Positions 46,093 to 55,046 are shown, numbered from the stretch's first letter. The stretch is 64,000 nt of DNA from Verrucomicrobiota bacterium (GCA_014584295.1 JACTNC010000053.1:248001-312000); one strand, 5' to 3'. Notes: a model not told the origin generated them from the sequence alone. Made by a program: numbers and translations.

Positions 46093-47049
46093 CTAGTTCT
46101 GCTGCTTCTTGTCCATCTTTCCTACAAACTCGTCGACACTCCATGAGCTTCCATCCGCCCTCCAGACAATCATCCCTTTCTCATTCACCAGGATCGTTGC
46201 GAGCGTGTGATTGATCAGATCTCCCTTGAATTCCGCAATCACGCCAAACTGGGTCAGCAGTGCGCGGATCGCTGCCTCCGGTCCCGTAAGAAATGAGTAG
46301 TTCGACGTGTCGATGCCGCGCGCAGACGCATATTCTCGAAGGACACCCGGAGTATCATAGGTTGGATCAAGGGAAATGGAGAGCAGTTCAAGGTTTGAAA
46401 TGCCTTCCTTTCTCGCCTTTGCCTGCACCTGCTGAAATTTTGATACGGCCAGAGGGCACATGTTGGCGACGGGGCAACGGGTAAAGATGAAATTGATCAT
46501 TACCTGTCTCCCTCGGAAGCGCTCCGATTGCACCACTGCCCCGCTCTGGTCATAAAGCGAAAATGACGGTGTGGTTTCACCCACCTCACGATAAGCGTTG
46601 CGGCCGCGAATCGTCGTGTCCTGCAGCAGCGCCGCCGTGGCCGCCGCCACGTTTGAAGAAGCGGTCGGATCCGCAGGCCAGATCTTCTCCAAGAGATAAT
46701 CATCGCCCTCGTTCGATACCATCACCGCGGAAATCTGTTGCCCTTCCCTGGCGTTCGCGAGGTCTCCCGGCGAGACAATGAACTCCATCGCCATTGCCGG
46801 CATGTATCCGGGTATTTCTTCGTGCTTCACGATGAGCCGCCCCCTGTCGCGCTCGATGCCGATGATTTCTCCTTTGATGGGAAATCGTTTCGGTTGTTTG
46901 CCCGAGGCTTCTGCTACGGGAGGAACAGCCGCGTCCGGTTTTCCGCATCCAGCAAGGACAACTAACGCAAGCGCAGTGAAAATCGCGCGCGCAACAAAGG
47001 GCGTGCGGCCGGCACGAGCTCGCGGCGGCAAGGAAGAATTCAACTCCAT
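46093..47049 (-). CDS. SCO1/SenC copper chaperone fused to a CusF-like domain (lipoprotein)
   Basis: 318 residues. A hydrophobic leader ends in the lipobox VLAGC (Cys35). Residues 58-123 are a CusF/PcoE-like copper domain: GEIIGIERDRGRLIVKHEEIPGYMPAMAMEF, with His76 and Met83, Met86 and Met88 as likely ligands. Residues 155-310 are SCO1/SenC thioredoxin-fold: NFIFTRCPVANMCPL and NHTLATILVNEKG (His281). The copper cysteines Cys192 and Cys198 are spaced Cx5C, not the classical Cx3C, a variant I recall from some other phyla. SCO delivers copper to the CuA site of cytochrome oxidase. It diverges from ctaA by 84 bp. Confidence 0.9.
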   Translation of the reverse strand: MELNSSLPPRARAGRTPFVARAIFTALALVVLAGCGKPDAAVPPVAEASGKQPKRFPIKGEIIGIERDRGRLIVKHEEIPGYMPAMAMEFIVSPGDLANAREGQQISAVMVSNEGDDYLLEKIWPADPTASSNVAAATAALLQDTTIRGRNAYREVGETTPSFSLYDQSGAVVQSERFRGRQVMINFIFTRCPVANMCPLAVSKFQQVQAKARKEGISNLELLSISLDPTYDTPGVLREYASARGIDTSNYSFLTGPEAAIRALLTQFGVIAEFKGDLINHTLATILVNEKGMIVWRADGSSWSVDEFVGKMDKKQQN

Positions 47050-47133
47050 GGGACTACCGATCCGCCCAGAGGATTAAATTGTCAAAGCGATAGCCATCCC
47101 TACGATCTTCAGTTTCAACGTTAGCCGGACCGC

Positions 47134-48168
47134 ATGTCACTCCTTCGTCCTCTCCACCGCACCAGGGCCTATCAGCCCATGCTAGCTTGGTCCGCCATCG
47201 CCGGCACCGCTTGGGTGTTTGTACTGATCACGCTTGGCGCCTTCACGACCAGCATCGGTGCGGGCATGGTCTTTCCAGATTGGCCGCTTTCAAATGGTTC
47301 GCTGAATCCCGATGGCTGGCTGCATGACCTGGCCATGTTTTCAGAACACTCCCACCGCCTGAGCGCGGGGCTGATCACAGCGGTGACCCTGGCCATTGCC
47401 ATTGCCGTCTGGTTGAAGGACTCGCGCTCTTGGATGAGGAAGCTTGCGTGGATCGCGCTGGGCCTTGTCGTGGCACAGGCTGTCGTGGGTGGGCTGCGCG
47501 TGCTGATGGATCATCTGCATGTTGAAACGGTGGACACAAGCGTGGGTCGGCTCTTTGCGATGGCTCATGCAACTCTTGCCCAACTTTACATTTGCTCGCT
47601 CATCGCAACCTCAATTTCCCTCAGCCGCCCCTGGATGGAGCCCTCCTCGTATCGGCCTCGTGGCATCACCACCTGGCGGCGCACCGCAGTCTTCTGTTCC
47701 TGCCTGCTCGTCATCCAGTTGGCCGTTGCGGCTGTGATGCGGCATAGCTTCGCGGGAACCGCAATCACCACCTTTCCGTGGAGCACAGCCGATGGTGACC
47801 TCCTTCCAACGGTCTGGAATTTCCGGGTGGCGATTCATTTCACTCACCGAGTACTGGCGCTGTGCATCACCGTTGCCTTTATTGTCCTCGTTGCCCGCAT
47901 TTCCCGCGATCCGACAACCTCCCTGCGCGTCAAGGCGCTCGCGTGGGGTCTGCTTGTCCTGCTCGCGATCCAGATAACGCTGGGTGCAGCCGCAGTTCTG
48001 ACCTATCGGAATCCGTATTTCACCACCAGCCACGTGGTCGTCGGCGCGCAAACGCTCGCGCTGTGCTTCGGCCTCACCTGGTGGTCCTTCCGGTCCGCCG
48101 TACAAACCCTTCGGCAATCACCTTTACCCTCACGCGTCACAAGCCAGCAAACGACCTCTGTCGCATGA
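47134..48168 (+). CDS. ctaA: Haem A synthase (CtaA/COX15)
   Basis: 344 residues, eight hydrophobic segments. The family's haem-ligating histidines appear in FSEHSHRLSAGL and MAHATLAQLYIC, and again in the second half in IHFTHRVLALC and SHVVVGAQTLALC, and FTTSIGAGMVFPDWPLSNGSLNP matches the CtaA N-terminal loop. It oxidises the haem O methyl group to give haem A in the inner membrane. Its stop overlaps the ctaB start by four bases (ATGA, 48165-48168), so the two are translationally coupled. Confidence 0.93.
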   Translation: MSLLRPLHRTRAYQPMLAWSAIAGTAWVFVLITLGAFTTSIGAGMVFPDWPLSNGSLNPDGWLHDLAMFSEHSHRLSAGLITAVTLAIAIAVWLKDSRSWMRKLAWIALGLVVAQAVVGGLRVLMDHLHVETVDTSVGRLFAMAHATLAQLYICSLIATSISLSRPWMEPSSYRPRGITTWRRTAVFCSCLLVIQLAVAAVMRHSFAGTAITTFPWSTADGDLLPTVWNFRVAIHFTHRVLALCITVAFIVLVARISRDPTTSLRVKALAWGLLVLLAIQITLGAAAVLTYRNPYFTTSHVVVGAQTLALCFGLTWWSFRSAVQTLRQSPLPSRVTSQQTTSVA

Positions 48169-49076
48169 ACGAACTGGCAACCTCCACGTCAGACTCGCGG
48201 GATACCAATGCCAAGGCTGGTTTTGGCGACTACTTCGAACTCACCAAGCCCCGCCTCAGTCTGCTTTCGATTCTCACCGCAGCCGTCGGCTATGTCTCCG
48301 CACGCTCCGAGTGGGATACCTCGCGCTTCCTCTTCGCCATGCTTGGCACATCGCTGTGCGCCGCGGGGGTCGCCGCGCTCAATCAGTGGATGGAAATCGA
48401 TACGGACGCCAGGATGCAGCGCACAGCAGACCGGCCGCTGCCGTCGGGCAGGGTCGCCACTGGCTCAGCCTTCGTGCTCGGCTGGAGTCTCTGTGCTTCC
48501 GGACTCGCGGTGCTTTTCAAGCTGGTGAACGGGTCCAGCGCGCTTTTCGCGCTCCTCACCATCATCAGCTATCTCGCATTCTATACCCCGGCAAAGCGGT
48601 TCTCACGCTGGAGCACCGAGATCGGCGCAGTGGCAGGCGCGTTCCCTCCACTGATCGGTTGGGCTTCCGCCTCATCGACATCGCCGGTGCTGGGTTGGGT
48701 CCTTTTCGGCATCCTCCTCTTCTGGCAGATTCCCCATTTCATGGCCATCGCGTGGATTCATCGTCGCGACTATGCGGCGGTCAACTTTCCAATGTTGCCT
48801 GTGCGCGATGCGACTGGTCGTGCAACTGCGCTCTGGTCGCTCATAAACACATTCCTCGTCGTCCTCTGCTCTGCGCTTCCTTGGATTTTCGACCTCGCTT
48901 CGGTGTGGTACCTGGCCGCAACGACGCTCCTCGGAGCATGGTTTGTCTGTCGCGCGCTGCTTTTTCTGTCACCCAACGGACGTGAACCTGCTGCGAGACG
49001 CCTTTTCCTCGCCTCCATCCTCTGGCTTCCTCTGCAACTCGGGGCGCTTGTCGCCGACCGGATGATCTTTTTTTGA
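48165..49076 (+). CDS. ctaB: Protohaem IX farnesyltransferase (haem O synthase, CtaB)
   Basis: 303 residues of the UbiA prenyltransferase superfamily. The two Asp-rich motifs are NQWMEIDTDARMQRTADRPLPSG (N-x2-x-E-x-D-x2-M-x-R-T) and the later WIHRRDYAAVNFPMLPV. GYDELTKPRLSLLSILTA-like start and about eight transmembrane segments complete the CtaB pattern. It adds a farnesyl group to protohaem, making haem O. The gene overlaps ctaA by four bases and ends four bases before the DUF420 gene. Confidence 0.95.
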   Translation: MNELATSTSDSRDTNAKAGFGDYFELTKPRLSLLSILTAAVGYVSARSEWDTSRFLFAMLGTSLCAAGVAALNQWMEIDTDARMQRTADRPLPSGRVATGSAFVLGWSLCASGLAVLFKLVNGSSALFALLTIISYLAFYTPAKRFSRWSTEIGAVAGAFPPLIGWASASSTSPVLGWVLFGILLFWQIPHFMAIAWIHRRDYAAVNFPMLPVRDATGRATALWSLINTFLVVLCSALPWIFDLASVWYLAATTLLGAWFVCRALLFLSPNGREPAARRLFLASILWLPLQLGALVADRMIFF

Positions 49077-49080
49077 CCGC

Positions 49081-49518
49081 GTGCTCACGATACAGGAAAT
49101 TCCCGCGCTCAATGCGGCGCTCAACGCAACGGCGACAGTGCTGATGACTGCAGGTTTTGTCTTCATCCGAAGAAAGCGCATCGCGGCCCACCGTGCCTGC
49201 ATGTTGTCAGCCGGATTTGTCTCCGCACTTTTTCTGGTCGGATACGTCGCTCACAAGATCCTCGTCCGAGGCGTGCACACACCCTTTGGCGGAGAAGGAT
49301 GGATCCGGGGTATCTACTTCATCATGCTGATGACGCACATCGTGCTTGCAATGGCGATAGCCCTGCTTGTGCCGCGAACATTCTATCTGGCCTTGACGGG
49401 CCAGATCGACCGGCATCGCCGATGGGCGCGCTGGACGTTTCCCATCTGGCTGTACGTGAGCGTTACGGGAGTTCTTGTCTATTTCTTCCTGTACCACTGG
49501 TGGCCCGCAGCTTCCTGA
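49081..49518 (+). CDS. DUF420 (CtaM/YozB-like) membrane protein
   Basis: 145 residues, four hydrophobic segments, GTG start at 49081 four bases after ctaB. PALNAALNATATVLMTAGFVFIRRKRIAAHRACMLSAGFVSALFLVGYVAHK is the family's pattern, with histidines in the AHRACM and RGVHTPFGG segments. DUF420 proteins such as CtaM are needed for assembly of haem A oxidases in Gram-positive bacteria. The operon ctaA-ctaB-DUF420 supports this role here. Confidence 0.85.
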   Translation: MLTIQEIPALNAALNATATVLMTAGFVFIRRKRIAAHRACMLSAGFVSALFLVGYVAHKILVRGVHTPFGGEGWIRGIYFIMLMTHIVLAMAIALLVPRTFYLALTGQIDRHRRWARWTFPIWLYVSVTGVLVYFFLYHWWPAAS

Positions 49519-49591
49519 TCCGAATCATCGGGAAATCTCAGGGGAGTTGAGACAAAATGAGTCCCGGCGGGATGCGCCCGCGGGCACCAAC

Positions 49592-49619
49592 AAAAAGACC
49601 GCGCTTCGCAGCGCGGTCT
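49592..49619 (-). terminator. Intrinsic terminator of the cupredoxin gene
   Basis: A perfect 10-bp GC-rich stem (49596-49605 with 49610-49619) with a TCGC loop is followed in the leftward direction by five T residues. It lies 34 bp past the cupredoxin stop and may also receive rightward transcription from the ctaA operon, without a T run on that side. Confidence 0.88.
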
Positions 49620-49652
49620 GAGAAAAGCGGAAATCTTGCTGGTCCTGGTTTC

Positions 49653-50165
49653 TTATTTGACCACCAACACACCCTTCATGCCCGACATGGCGTGCGCGGG
49701 GAAGGAGCAGACAAACGGATACTCGCCCGGCTCGGTGGGAGCCTTGAAACTTACCTCGTCAACCTGTTTCGGTCCGAGAAGCTTCGTGTGGACGATCACC
49801 TTGCTGGATTCAGCAGCCGGAATGTAATCGGTAGCCTTGGCAGCCACGGCAGCCGTGCAGAAAGCCAACGGATCGGTTCCTGCCTTGAGGAGCACCCAAT
49901 TGTGGCCCATGGCCTCCTTGGGCAGGGTGCCCTTATTGTGCAACGCGACCTTCAGGCTCTCACCCGGCGTAGCTTCAATGCGCGTTACCGAGAACTTCAT
50001 GGTATCGGATGCGTCAATGTTGATGACGCGAGCACCTTGAGCGGCAGCAGCTGCCGGGGCGGGCGCCGCTGAGGATGGAGCCGCAGGTGCTGCGGTTTCC
50101 TTCTTTGAACAGCCCACGATCAGGACCAGGGAACAAAGCGATGTGAGGAGGAATGATGATTTCAT
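49653..50165 (-). CDS. Lipoprotein azurin/auracyanin-like blue copper protein
   Basis: 170 residues from ATG 50165. Signal peptide II with lipobox LIVGC (Cys19), an Ala/Pro/Ser-rich spacer (23-43) and an azurin-like cupredoxin. The type 1 copper ligands are His88 (MGHNW), Cys153, His158 and Met163 (FVCSFPAHAMSGMKG); His-to-Met spacing of five is auracyanin-like rather than azurin-like. Tethered to a membrane, it could carry electrons to a cytochrome oxidase, in line with the adjoining oxidase assembly genes. Its own terminator lies at 49592-49619. Confidence 0.9.
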   Translation of the reverse strand: MKSSFLLTSLCSLVLIVGCSKKETAAPAAPSSAAPAPAAAAAQGARVINIDASDTMKFSVTRIEATPGESLKVALHNKGTLPKEAMGHNWVLLKAGTDPLAFCTAAVAAKATDYIPAAESSKVIVHTKLLGPKQVDEVSFKAPTEPGEYPFVCSFPAHAMSGMKGVLVVK

Positions 50166-50263
50166 GTGCCCCGACATCCTACACGAACGCACGTCAAGTG
50201 CAACCCATAGATTTGCCCAGAATTTACATTACTGACGCTTCAGGCTATGCGGATGGCTGCCTC

Positions 50264-50304
50264 AAAAATGCACAACCCCCGTCTGCTCATGACAGACGGG
50301 GGTT
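50264..50304 (-). terminator. Intrinsic terminator of flagellin gene 1
   Basis: A perfect 12-bp stem (50274-50285 with 50293-50304), seven-base loop, and a five-T run (50268-50264) after five bases in the leftward direction. It lies 45 bp past the flagellin stop codon. Confidence 0.85.
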
Positions 50305-50348
50305 GGCGGGTTGATGCCGTCGATTGACGGTACGAACTACTTTCTCGT

Positions 50349-51164
50349 TTAGCTCAGCAGACGGAGTGCGGTTTGCGAAGAACCGTTCGCCTGTGCGAGC
50401 ATCGCAGTGCCGGCCTGCACAAGGGTGTTCCAGCGTGCGAGCTGGGTGGACTCCTGGGCTACGTCGACATCGATGATGCGGCTGTTTGCAGCTTCAAGGT
50501 TCGCCTTGTTGACGGTGACCAGTTCGGAAGCAAACCCGAGGCGGCTCTGTTCAGCGCCGTTGGCAGCACGGAACGTCGCCACGTTCTGCAGCGCGGTCGT
50601 GATGTCCGTCAGCGTGATATCGCCAAGATCGGCGACGCTGGAGGCGGTAATCGCTCCAACGCCGGTCGACGAACTAGTGAGGTCACGTGCTGCGATCGTC
50701 ACGCTGGTTCCGCCGTCCTCAGTCACCTGCACGGCGAAAGTCGCGCTGGTGCCAAACATGGCGTTTCCATTGAACTTTTCGCTCGAAATGGCTGAAAGCT
50801 GAGCCTTCAGCGCGGTGAATTCCGAGTCATAGTTCGCGAGGTCGGTCGCATTCTTGGTCGGATCGGCATAGAGGGTCTTGAGTTCGCTGATGCGATCAAG
50901 AACCTTGCCCGCGACTTTGAGCGCGCCGTCCTGGGTCTGGAGCAGCGACACCGAGTTGCTGATGTTCGTCGCAACCGCACCTGAACGCTTGGCGGCAGCG
51001 CTCATCTTCATCGAGACGGCGAGGCCACCGGCGTCGTCAGCCGGGGAGACGATCTTCGAGCCGCTCGAGAGCCGGTTGAGGCTCTTCTGCAGCATGCTAT
51101 TCGAGGCCGCGAGATTGTTGGAGGCAATCGTCGCGGAGTAGTTGGTGTTAATAACAACTGACAT
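50349..51164 (-). CDS. fliC: Flagellin, copy 1
   Basis: 271 residues. The conserved D0/D1 ends of bacterial flagellin are clear: SVVINTNYSATIASNNLAASN, LNRLSSGSKIVSPADDAGGLAVSMKM at the N-terminus and LARWNTLVQAGTAMLAQANGSSQTALRLL at the C-terminus, with a short, Thr/Ser-rich variable middle (about 130-180). It is the filament subunit, exported by the flagellar secretion apparatus. A Shine-Dalgarno AAGGAAAG precedes the ATG. Copy 2 lies 303 bp upstream on the same strand. Confidence 0.96.
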   Translation of the reverse strand: MSVVINTNYSATIASNNLAASNSMLQKSLNRLSSGSKIVSPADDAGGLAVSMKMSAAAKRSGAVATNISNSVSLLQTQDGALKVAGKVLDRISELKTLYADPTKNATDLANYDSEFTALKAQLSAISSEKFNGNAMFGTSATFAVQVTEDGGTSVTIAARDLTSSSTGVGAITASSVADLGDITLTDITTALQNVATFRAANGAEQSRLGFASELVTVNKANLEAANSRIIDVDVAQESTQLARWNTLVQAGTAMLAQANGSSQTALRLLS

Positions 51165-51467
51165 GGTAGTATCTTTCCTTGATGAGTGCGACGTCCGTCG
51201 TCGCCACGGGCCTGAAAAGGCGGCGCAGGCCGCGCCGATCGGAGCAGGCGCTCCAAAATGTCACCCTGCGAGGGCAAACCGGCTGATGTGGTCATCAAGG
51301 GAGATCCTGCTCACGCGCCCCCGCGTGAGCGTTATCAACACCCTGTCAAAGAACGAAGGATAGGGGACGGATTGCCATCAACCCGAAGCTTATCCAGGAA
51401 GGGGATCCATCATCCGCGATCCGGAACGACCGGCACGCGCTGCGAATCGTCCCTCACCGGATCAAGA
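51165..51467. promoter_or_regulatory. Intergenic region between the two flagellin genes
   Basis: 303 bp that must hold the promoter of flagellin 1 and the 3' end of flagellin 2 transcripts. I checked for sigma-28 and sigma-54 motifs and found no convincing match. A perfect 9-bp hairpin lies at 51309-51330. Confidence 0.5.
51309..51330 (-). repeat. Inverted repeat between the flagellin genes
   Basis: Arms 51309-51317 and 51322-51330 form a perfect 9-bp stem with a four-C loop. It is 138 bp behind the flagellin 2 stop and has no T run after it, so it is either a Rho-type or weak terminator of copy 2, or a regulatory structure in the leader of copy 1. Confidence 0.55.
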
Positions 51468-52286
51468 TCACTGCAACAGCCGCAACGCTGCCTGCGTGCT
51501 CTGGTTCGCCTGCGCCAGCATTGCCGTACCTGCCTGGACAAGCGTGTTCCAGCGCGCGAGCTGGGTGGATTCCTGGGCGACATCGACGTCAATGATGCGG
51601 CTGTTCGCTGCCTCGATATTGGTCTTGTTGACCACAAGGAGCTCGGTCGCGAACGTGAGACGACTCTGCTCAGCACCATTCTGCGCACGAAACGTAGCCA
51701 CATTCTGAAGGGCCGCGGTCACGTCCGTGAGATTGAGCTGCCCGAGGTTGGTCACACTGGAGGCAACAAGCGATCCTATTCCGGTAGCCGTACTGCCGAG
51801 ATCTCGCGCAGCGAGGGTCACCGAGGATGACGTATTGCCGTCTTCGGTGACCATGACAGTGAGAGTCGAGGTACCGAATACCGCCCGGCCATTGAAAGTC
51901 TCTGAAGAGAGGGCAGTCAGTTGCGCTTGGAGCGCATTGAATTCCGAGTCATAATTTGCCAGATCCGTGGCATTCTTTGTCGGATCCGCGTAAAGCGTTT
52001 TCAGCTCACCCAGGCGGTCCAGCACCTTGCCTGCCACCTTGAGCACTCCGTCCTGCGTTTGCAGAAACGAGATCGTATTGCTGATGTTGATCACAGCGGC
52101 TCCCGAACGACGGGCAGCAGCGCTGAGCTTCATTGAGACCGCCAATCCGCCGGCATCGTCGGCCGGGCTGACAATCTTGGAGCCACTGGAGAGTCGGTTC
52201 AGGCTCTTCTGCAGACTCGCATTTGAAGACGCGAGGTTATTTGCCGCGATGGTCGCGGCCGCATTGGTATTAATGACGACTGACAT
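51468..52286 (-). CDS. fliC: Flagellin, copy 2
   Basis: 272 residues. It shares the N-terminal D0/D1 (SVVINTNAAATIAANNLASSN, LSSGSKIVSPADDAGGLAVSMKL) and the C-terminal (LARWNTLVQAGTAMLAQANQSTQAALRLL) with copy 1; most differences lie in the central segment. A Shine-Dalgarno AAGGAAG precedes the ATG. The two copies probably arose by tandem duplication and may both enter the filament. It diverges from fliD. Confidence 0.96.
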   Translation of the reverse strand: MSVVINTNAAATIAANNLASSNASLQKSLNRLSSGSKIVSPADDAGGLAVSMKLSAAARRSGAAVINISNTISFLQTQDGVLKVAGKVLDRLGELKTLYADPTKNATDLANYDSEFNALQAQLTALSSETFNGRAVFGTSTLTVMVTEDGNTSSSVTLAARDLGSTATGIGSLVASSVTNLGQLNLTDVTAALQNVATFRAQNGAEQSRLTFATELLVVNKTNIEAANSRIIDVDVAQESTQLARWNTLVQAGTAMLAQANQSTQAALRLLQ

Positions 52287-52523
52287 GGTATCTTCCTTGA
52301 TTCTGAATACCCATCCGTAGGGTGACGTAACCGAAGGGGGAGTCGGTTCGCTCCGGCCGCACTCATCGCACAGTTGCCGGTACTAACGGAGCAATCGCCA
52401 AAGGACTTTAGCGCGATCGATCATTTTCTTCAGGTCGCCGCAATCTCAAGAAACACCGGTCGCGTGACGAATGAGTCCACAGAAAACGCAATCGGCAGAA
52501 ACCATCGCAACTTCACGCCCAAC

Positions 52524-54257
52524 ATGGCCGGCCTACAGCTTTCAGGACTCGCTTCAGGATTCGACTGGAAATCCCTCGTGGACAGCCTGATGGAACTTGA
52601 GCGCGCCCCCATCACGCGCCTGCAGGCCGAAAAGACCGTGAATGACCGAAAAGTGAGTGCGCTTTCAGGCCTCAATACACGTCTGGCGGAACTCAAGACG
52701 GCTACGACGGCACTCAAGACTTCCGGACTTTTCAATGGCCGCTCAGCGGCTTCGACCACAACGAACTCCAATTGGCTGGCCACCGCGAGTTCAGGTACCG
52801 CAGCGGGAAACTACACGTTCAACATCCTGGAACTGGCAACAAACGCGCGCCGCGTGGGCGCGAATGACGTTGGCATGGGTATCGCACCGACCGCCGATGT
52901 CTCCGGAGTGACCCTCGCCACCCTCCCGACTTCAACCGCGGTCAAGGCGGGCACATTCACCGTGAATGGAAGTGCAATAACCGTGGACCTCACAGATTCA
53001 CTTGCCGACGTATTTACAGAAATTTCCACCGCAACCGGTGGTACCGTTACAGCCGCCTACAATCCAGCAACCGACAGGATCGAACTCAATAGTGCGTCCG
53101 AAATTGTCCTGGGCGCGGCAAATGACACCTCAAACTTCCTCGCGGTCACACGCCTGGGAAACAACGGTACCGGCACCGTAAGCAGCACCACAGCGCTCGG
53201 CACCACGAGGTTGTCGACACCTCTCGTCGACGCCCGCCTGAAAAATGCAATTACAGCCGTCGACGGTTCCGGTGCAGGATCCTTTTCCATCAATGGCGTG
53301 AGCATCACTTACAACGTCAACACCGATTCGCTCTCCACAATCCTCGCAAGGATAAACTCCTCGTCGGCGGGAGTGAGTGCATCGTTTGACTCCATGAACG
53401 ACCGTGTGGTCCTGACCAACAAGACAACCGGTGACGTCGGACTCTCCGTTTCCGAAGCCGCAGGTGGGTTCCTGGACGCCATCGGCCTCACGTCGTCCTC
53501 GACACTCGAGCGCGGCAAGAACGCACGGTACACGGTCAACGGGGGCCCGGAGCTTTCCAGTGCCAGCAACACCCTTGATGGCGGATCGCATGGCATCGAG
53601 GGGCTTTCTGTCACCGCCAGGAGCCAGACTTCGGAGACCATTGCGGTGACCGCGAACACGGCTGCAATGCGCACCGCGATCGACACGTTCATTACCAAGT
53701 TCAACGCCGTCCAAACCTACATTGATGAGCAAACAAAGGTGACCACCTCCAATGGCAAGGTCACCGCCGCACTGCTGAGCAGCAATCGTGAAATCCAGGA
53801 GTGGGCCCGAACACTTCGTACGTCGGCATTCGGCTCGATAGCTGGGCTCGATGGCACCATCAAGCGCCTGGACGATCTCGGAATCGATTTCACGTCAGGA
53901 ACATCCAATCTCACAGTCAAGGATGCTTCCAAGCTTGACGCCGCACTGCTGAACAATGCCGGTGACATCGAACGCTTCTTCAACCTGGATTCCACAGGAT
54001 TCTCCGCAAAATTTCTCACATTTATCGACAACACCACCGGCCTCACTGGAACCGGAGGCGCCCTGGGCTCACAGACCACGGCTCTGAACAACAGCTCCAA
54101 GAGCATCGACGAGCAAATTGCCGCGATTGAGCGACAACTCGTGCAGCGTCGTTCGCAAATGGAAGCCGGGTTCATCGCAATGGAGACCGCTCAGGCACAA
54201 TTGCAACAGATGCAGGCACAGCTCACCAACGCGTTTGGCCAAACCACCACAAAATGA
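52524..54257 (+). CDS. fliD: Flagellar filament cap protein FliD
   Basis: 577 residues from ATG 52524 (MAGLQLSGLASGFDWKSLVD), which matches the FliD N-terminal consensus; the frame is open to 52374 but the extra residues are without homology. The N-terminal FliD domain (SGLASGFDW, PITRLQAEK) and C-terminal FliD domain (ALLSSNREIQEWARTLR, LDDLGIDFTSGTSNLTVKDASKLD, ending in coiled-coil MEAGFIAMETAQAQLQQMQA) flank a Thr/Ser/Asn-rich middle of beta repeats. It caps the filament tip and directs flagellin assembly. Its stop overlaps the next gene's ATG (ATGA). Confidence 0.93.
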   Translation: MAGLQLSGLASGFDWKSLVDSLMELERAPITRLQAEKTVNDRKVSALSGLNTRLAELKTATTALKTSGLFNGRSAASTTTNSNWLATASSGTAAGNYTFNILELATNARRVGANDVGMGIAPTADVSGVTLATLPTSTAVKAGTFTVNGSAITVDLTDSLADVFTEISTATGGTVTAAYNPATDRIELNSASEIVLGAANDTSNFLAVTRLGNNGTGTVSSTTALGTTRLSTPLVDARLKNAITAVDGSGAGSFSINGVSITYNVNTDSLSTILARINSSSAGVSASFDSMNDRVVLTNKTTGDVGLSVSEAAGGFLDAIGLTSSSTLERGKNARYTVNGGPELSSASNTLDGGSHGIEGLSVTARSQTSETIAVTANTAAMRTAIDTFITKFNAVQTYIDEQTKVTTSNGKVTAALLSSNREIQEWARTLRTSAFGSIAGLDGTIKRLDDLGIDFTSGTSNLTVKDASKLDAALLNNAGDIERFFNLDSTGFSAKFLTFIDNTTGLTGTGGALGSQTTALNNSSKSIDEQIAAIERQLVQRRSQMEAGFIAMETAQAQLQQMQAQLTNAFGQTTTK

Positions 54258-54922
54258 TGTGCTGGAAAAACACGGGATCGCTGCTGCTCGGAATCGTCTG
54301 CCTGGCTTTCGCCGGCTGCGAATCGGTCCCGAGAGTCGATCACGCCCGCACAGGGCCATTCTACATTCCGACAAACGTGCGAGGCGTCGATCGCTTTCCG
54401 GCGACTGTAAGACGCATCGCCATTCTCCCCGTCGCCGGACTGCCAGAAATCCCCGAGGAAAATCTCGCACGCCTCGACAGTTCGTTCTCCTCGGAATTCA
54501 ATCGTTCGGCGCGCGCCGAGGCGGTCCTTGTTTCACGCGATCTGTTGGCCAGGCTCGCCGGTGCACGACAGCTTACCTCCGTGGAAGCCCTGCCCCACGA
54601 CCTCCTGTCCAGGATGAAGGGATCAACCTCCGCCGATGCACTCCTCTTCATCGACCTTACAGCCTATTCGCCCTATCCGCCCCTGAAACTCGGCATTCGA
54701 TCCAAGCTCGTCGATATTGCCTCCGGTGAAATCCTCTGGGCCTTTGACAACCTCTTTGATGCGAATGAACCCGCAGTCGCAAACGCTGCCCGCCGGCATT
54801 ATCTTGATTCTAACGCTTCGGAGTTCGTAAAGGGCGACTTGAGCTCAACCGTTTTGCAGAACCCAACCCGCTTTGGCAGCTATGTGGCGTTTTCCACGTT
54901 CGTAACATTACCCAAACGGTAA
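54254..54922 (+). CDS. Lipoprotein of unknown function translationally coupled to fliD
   Basis: 222 residues with a lipobox (LAFAGC, Cys22 in MMCWKN... numbering). The mature part has the look of a periplasmic alpha/beta lipoprotein: VRRIAILPVAGLPEIPEENLARLDSSFSSEFNRS, DALLFIDLTAYSPYPPLKLGIRSKLVDIASGEILWAFDNLFDA. The pattern (I-A-I-L-P-V then an L-F-I-D-L-T beta strand and R-S-K-L-V-D) recalls the LpoB/CsgG/FlgO class of outer-membrane-associated lipoproteins. It overlaps fliD by four bases. A role in the flagellum, such as an outer-membrane or ring component like FlgO, is an inference. Confidence 0.65.
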   Translation: MMCWKNTGSLLLGIVCLAFAGCESVPRVDHARTGPFYIPTNVRGVDRFPATVRRIAILPVAGLPEIPEENLARLDSSFSSEFNRSARAEAVLVSRDLLARLAGARQLTSVEALPHDLLSRMKGSTSADALLFIDLTAYSPYPPLKLGIRSKLVDIASGEILWAFDNLFDANEPAVANAARRHYLDSNASEFVKGDLSSTVLQNPTRFGSYVAFSTFVTLPKR

Positions 54923-55046
54923 AATTTTGACGCTCTTTTCTCAACCCGACCGGAAACGGACCGATTTATCCAATGCAGATAACCATAAGACGGCGTTCCC
55001 TGACACTTCTATAGAGGGCTGACCGTAACACCCACGGAATCCAAAA

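Noticed and set aside
51165..52523. Possible sigma-28 or sigma-54 promoters before the flagellins and fliD
   Set aside because: Only partial matches (for example TAAA-N16-TCCGTTAG before flagellin 2); spacing and bases do not meet the consensus.
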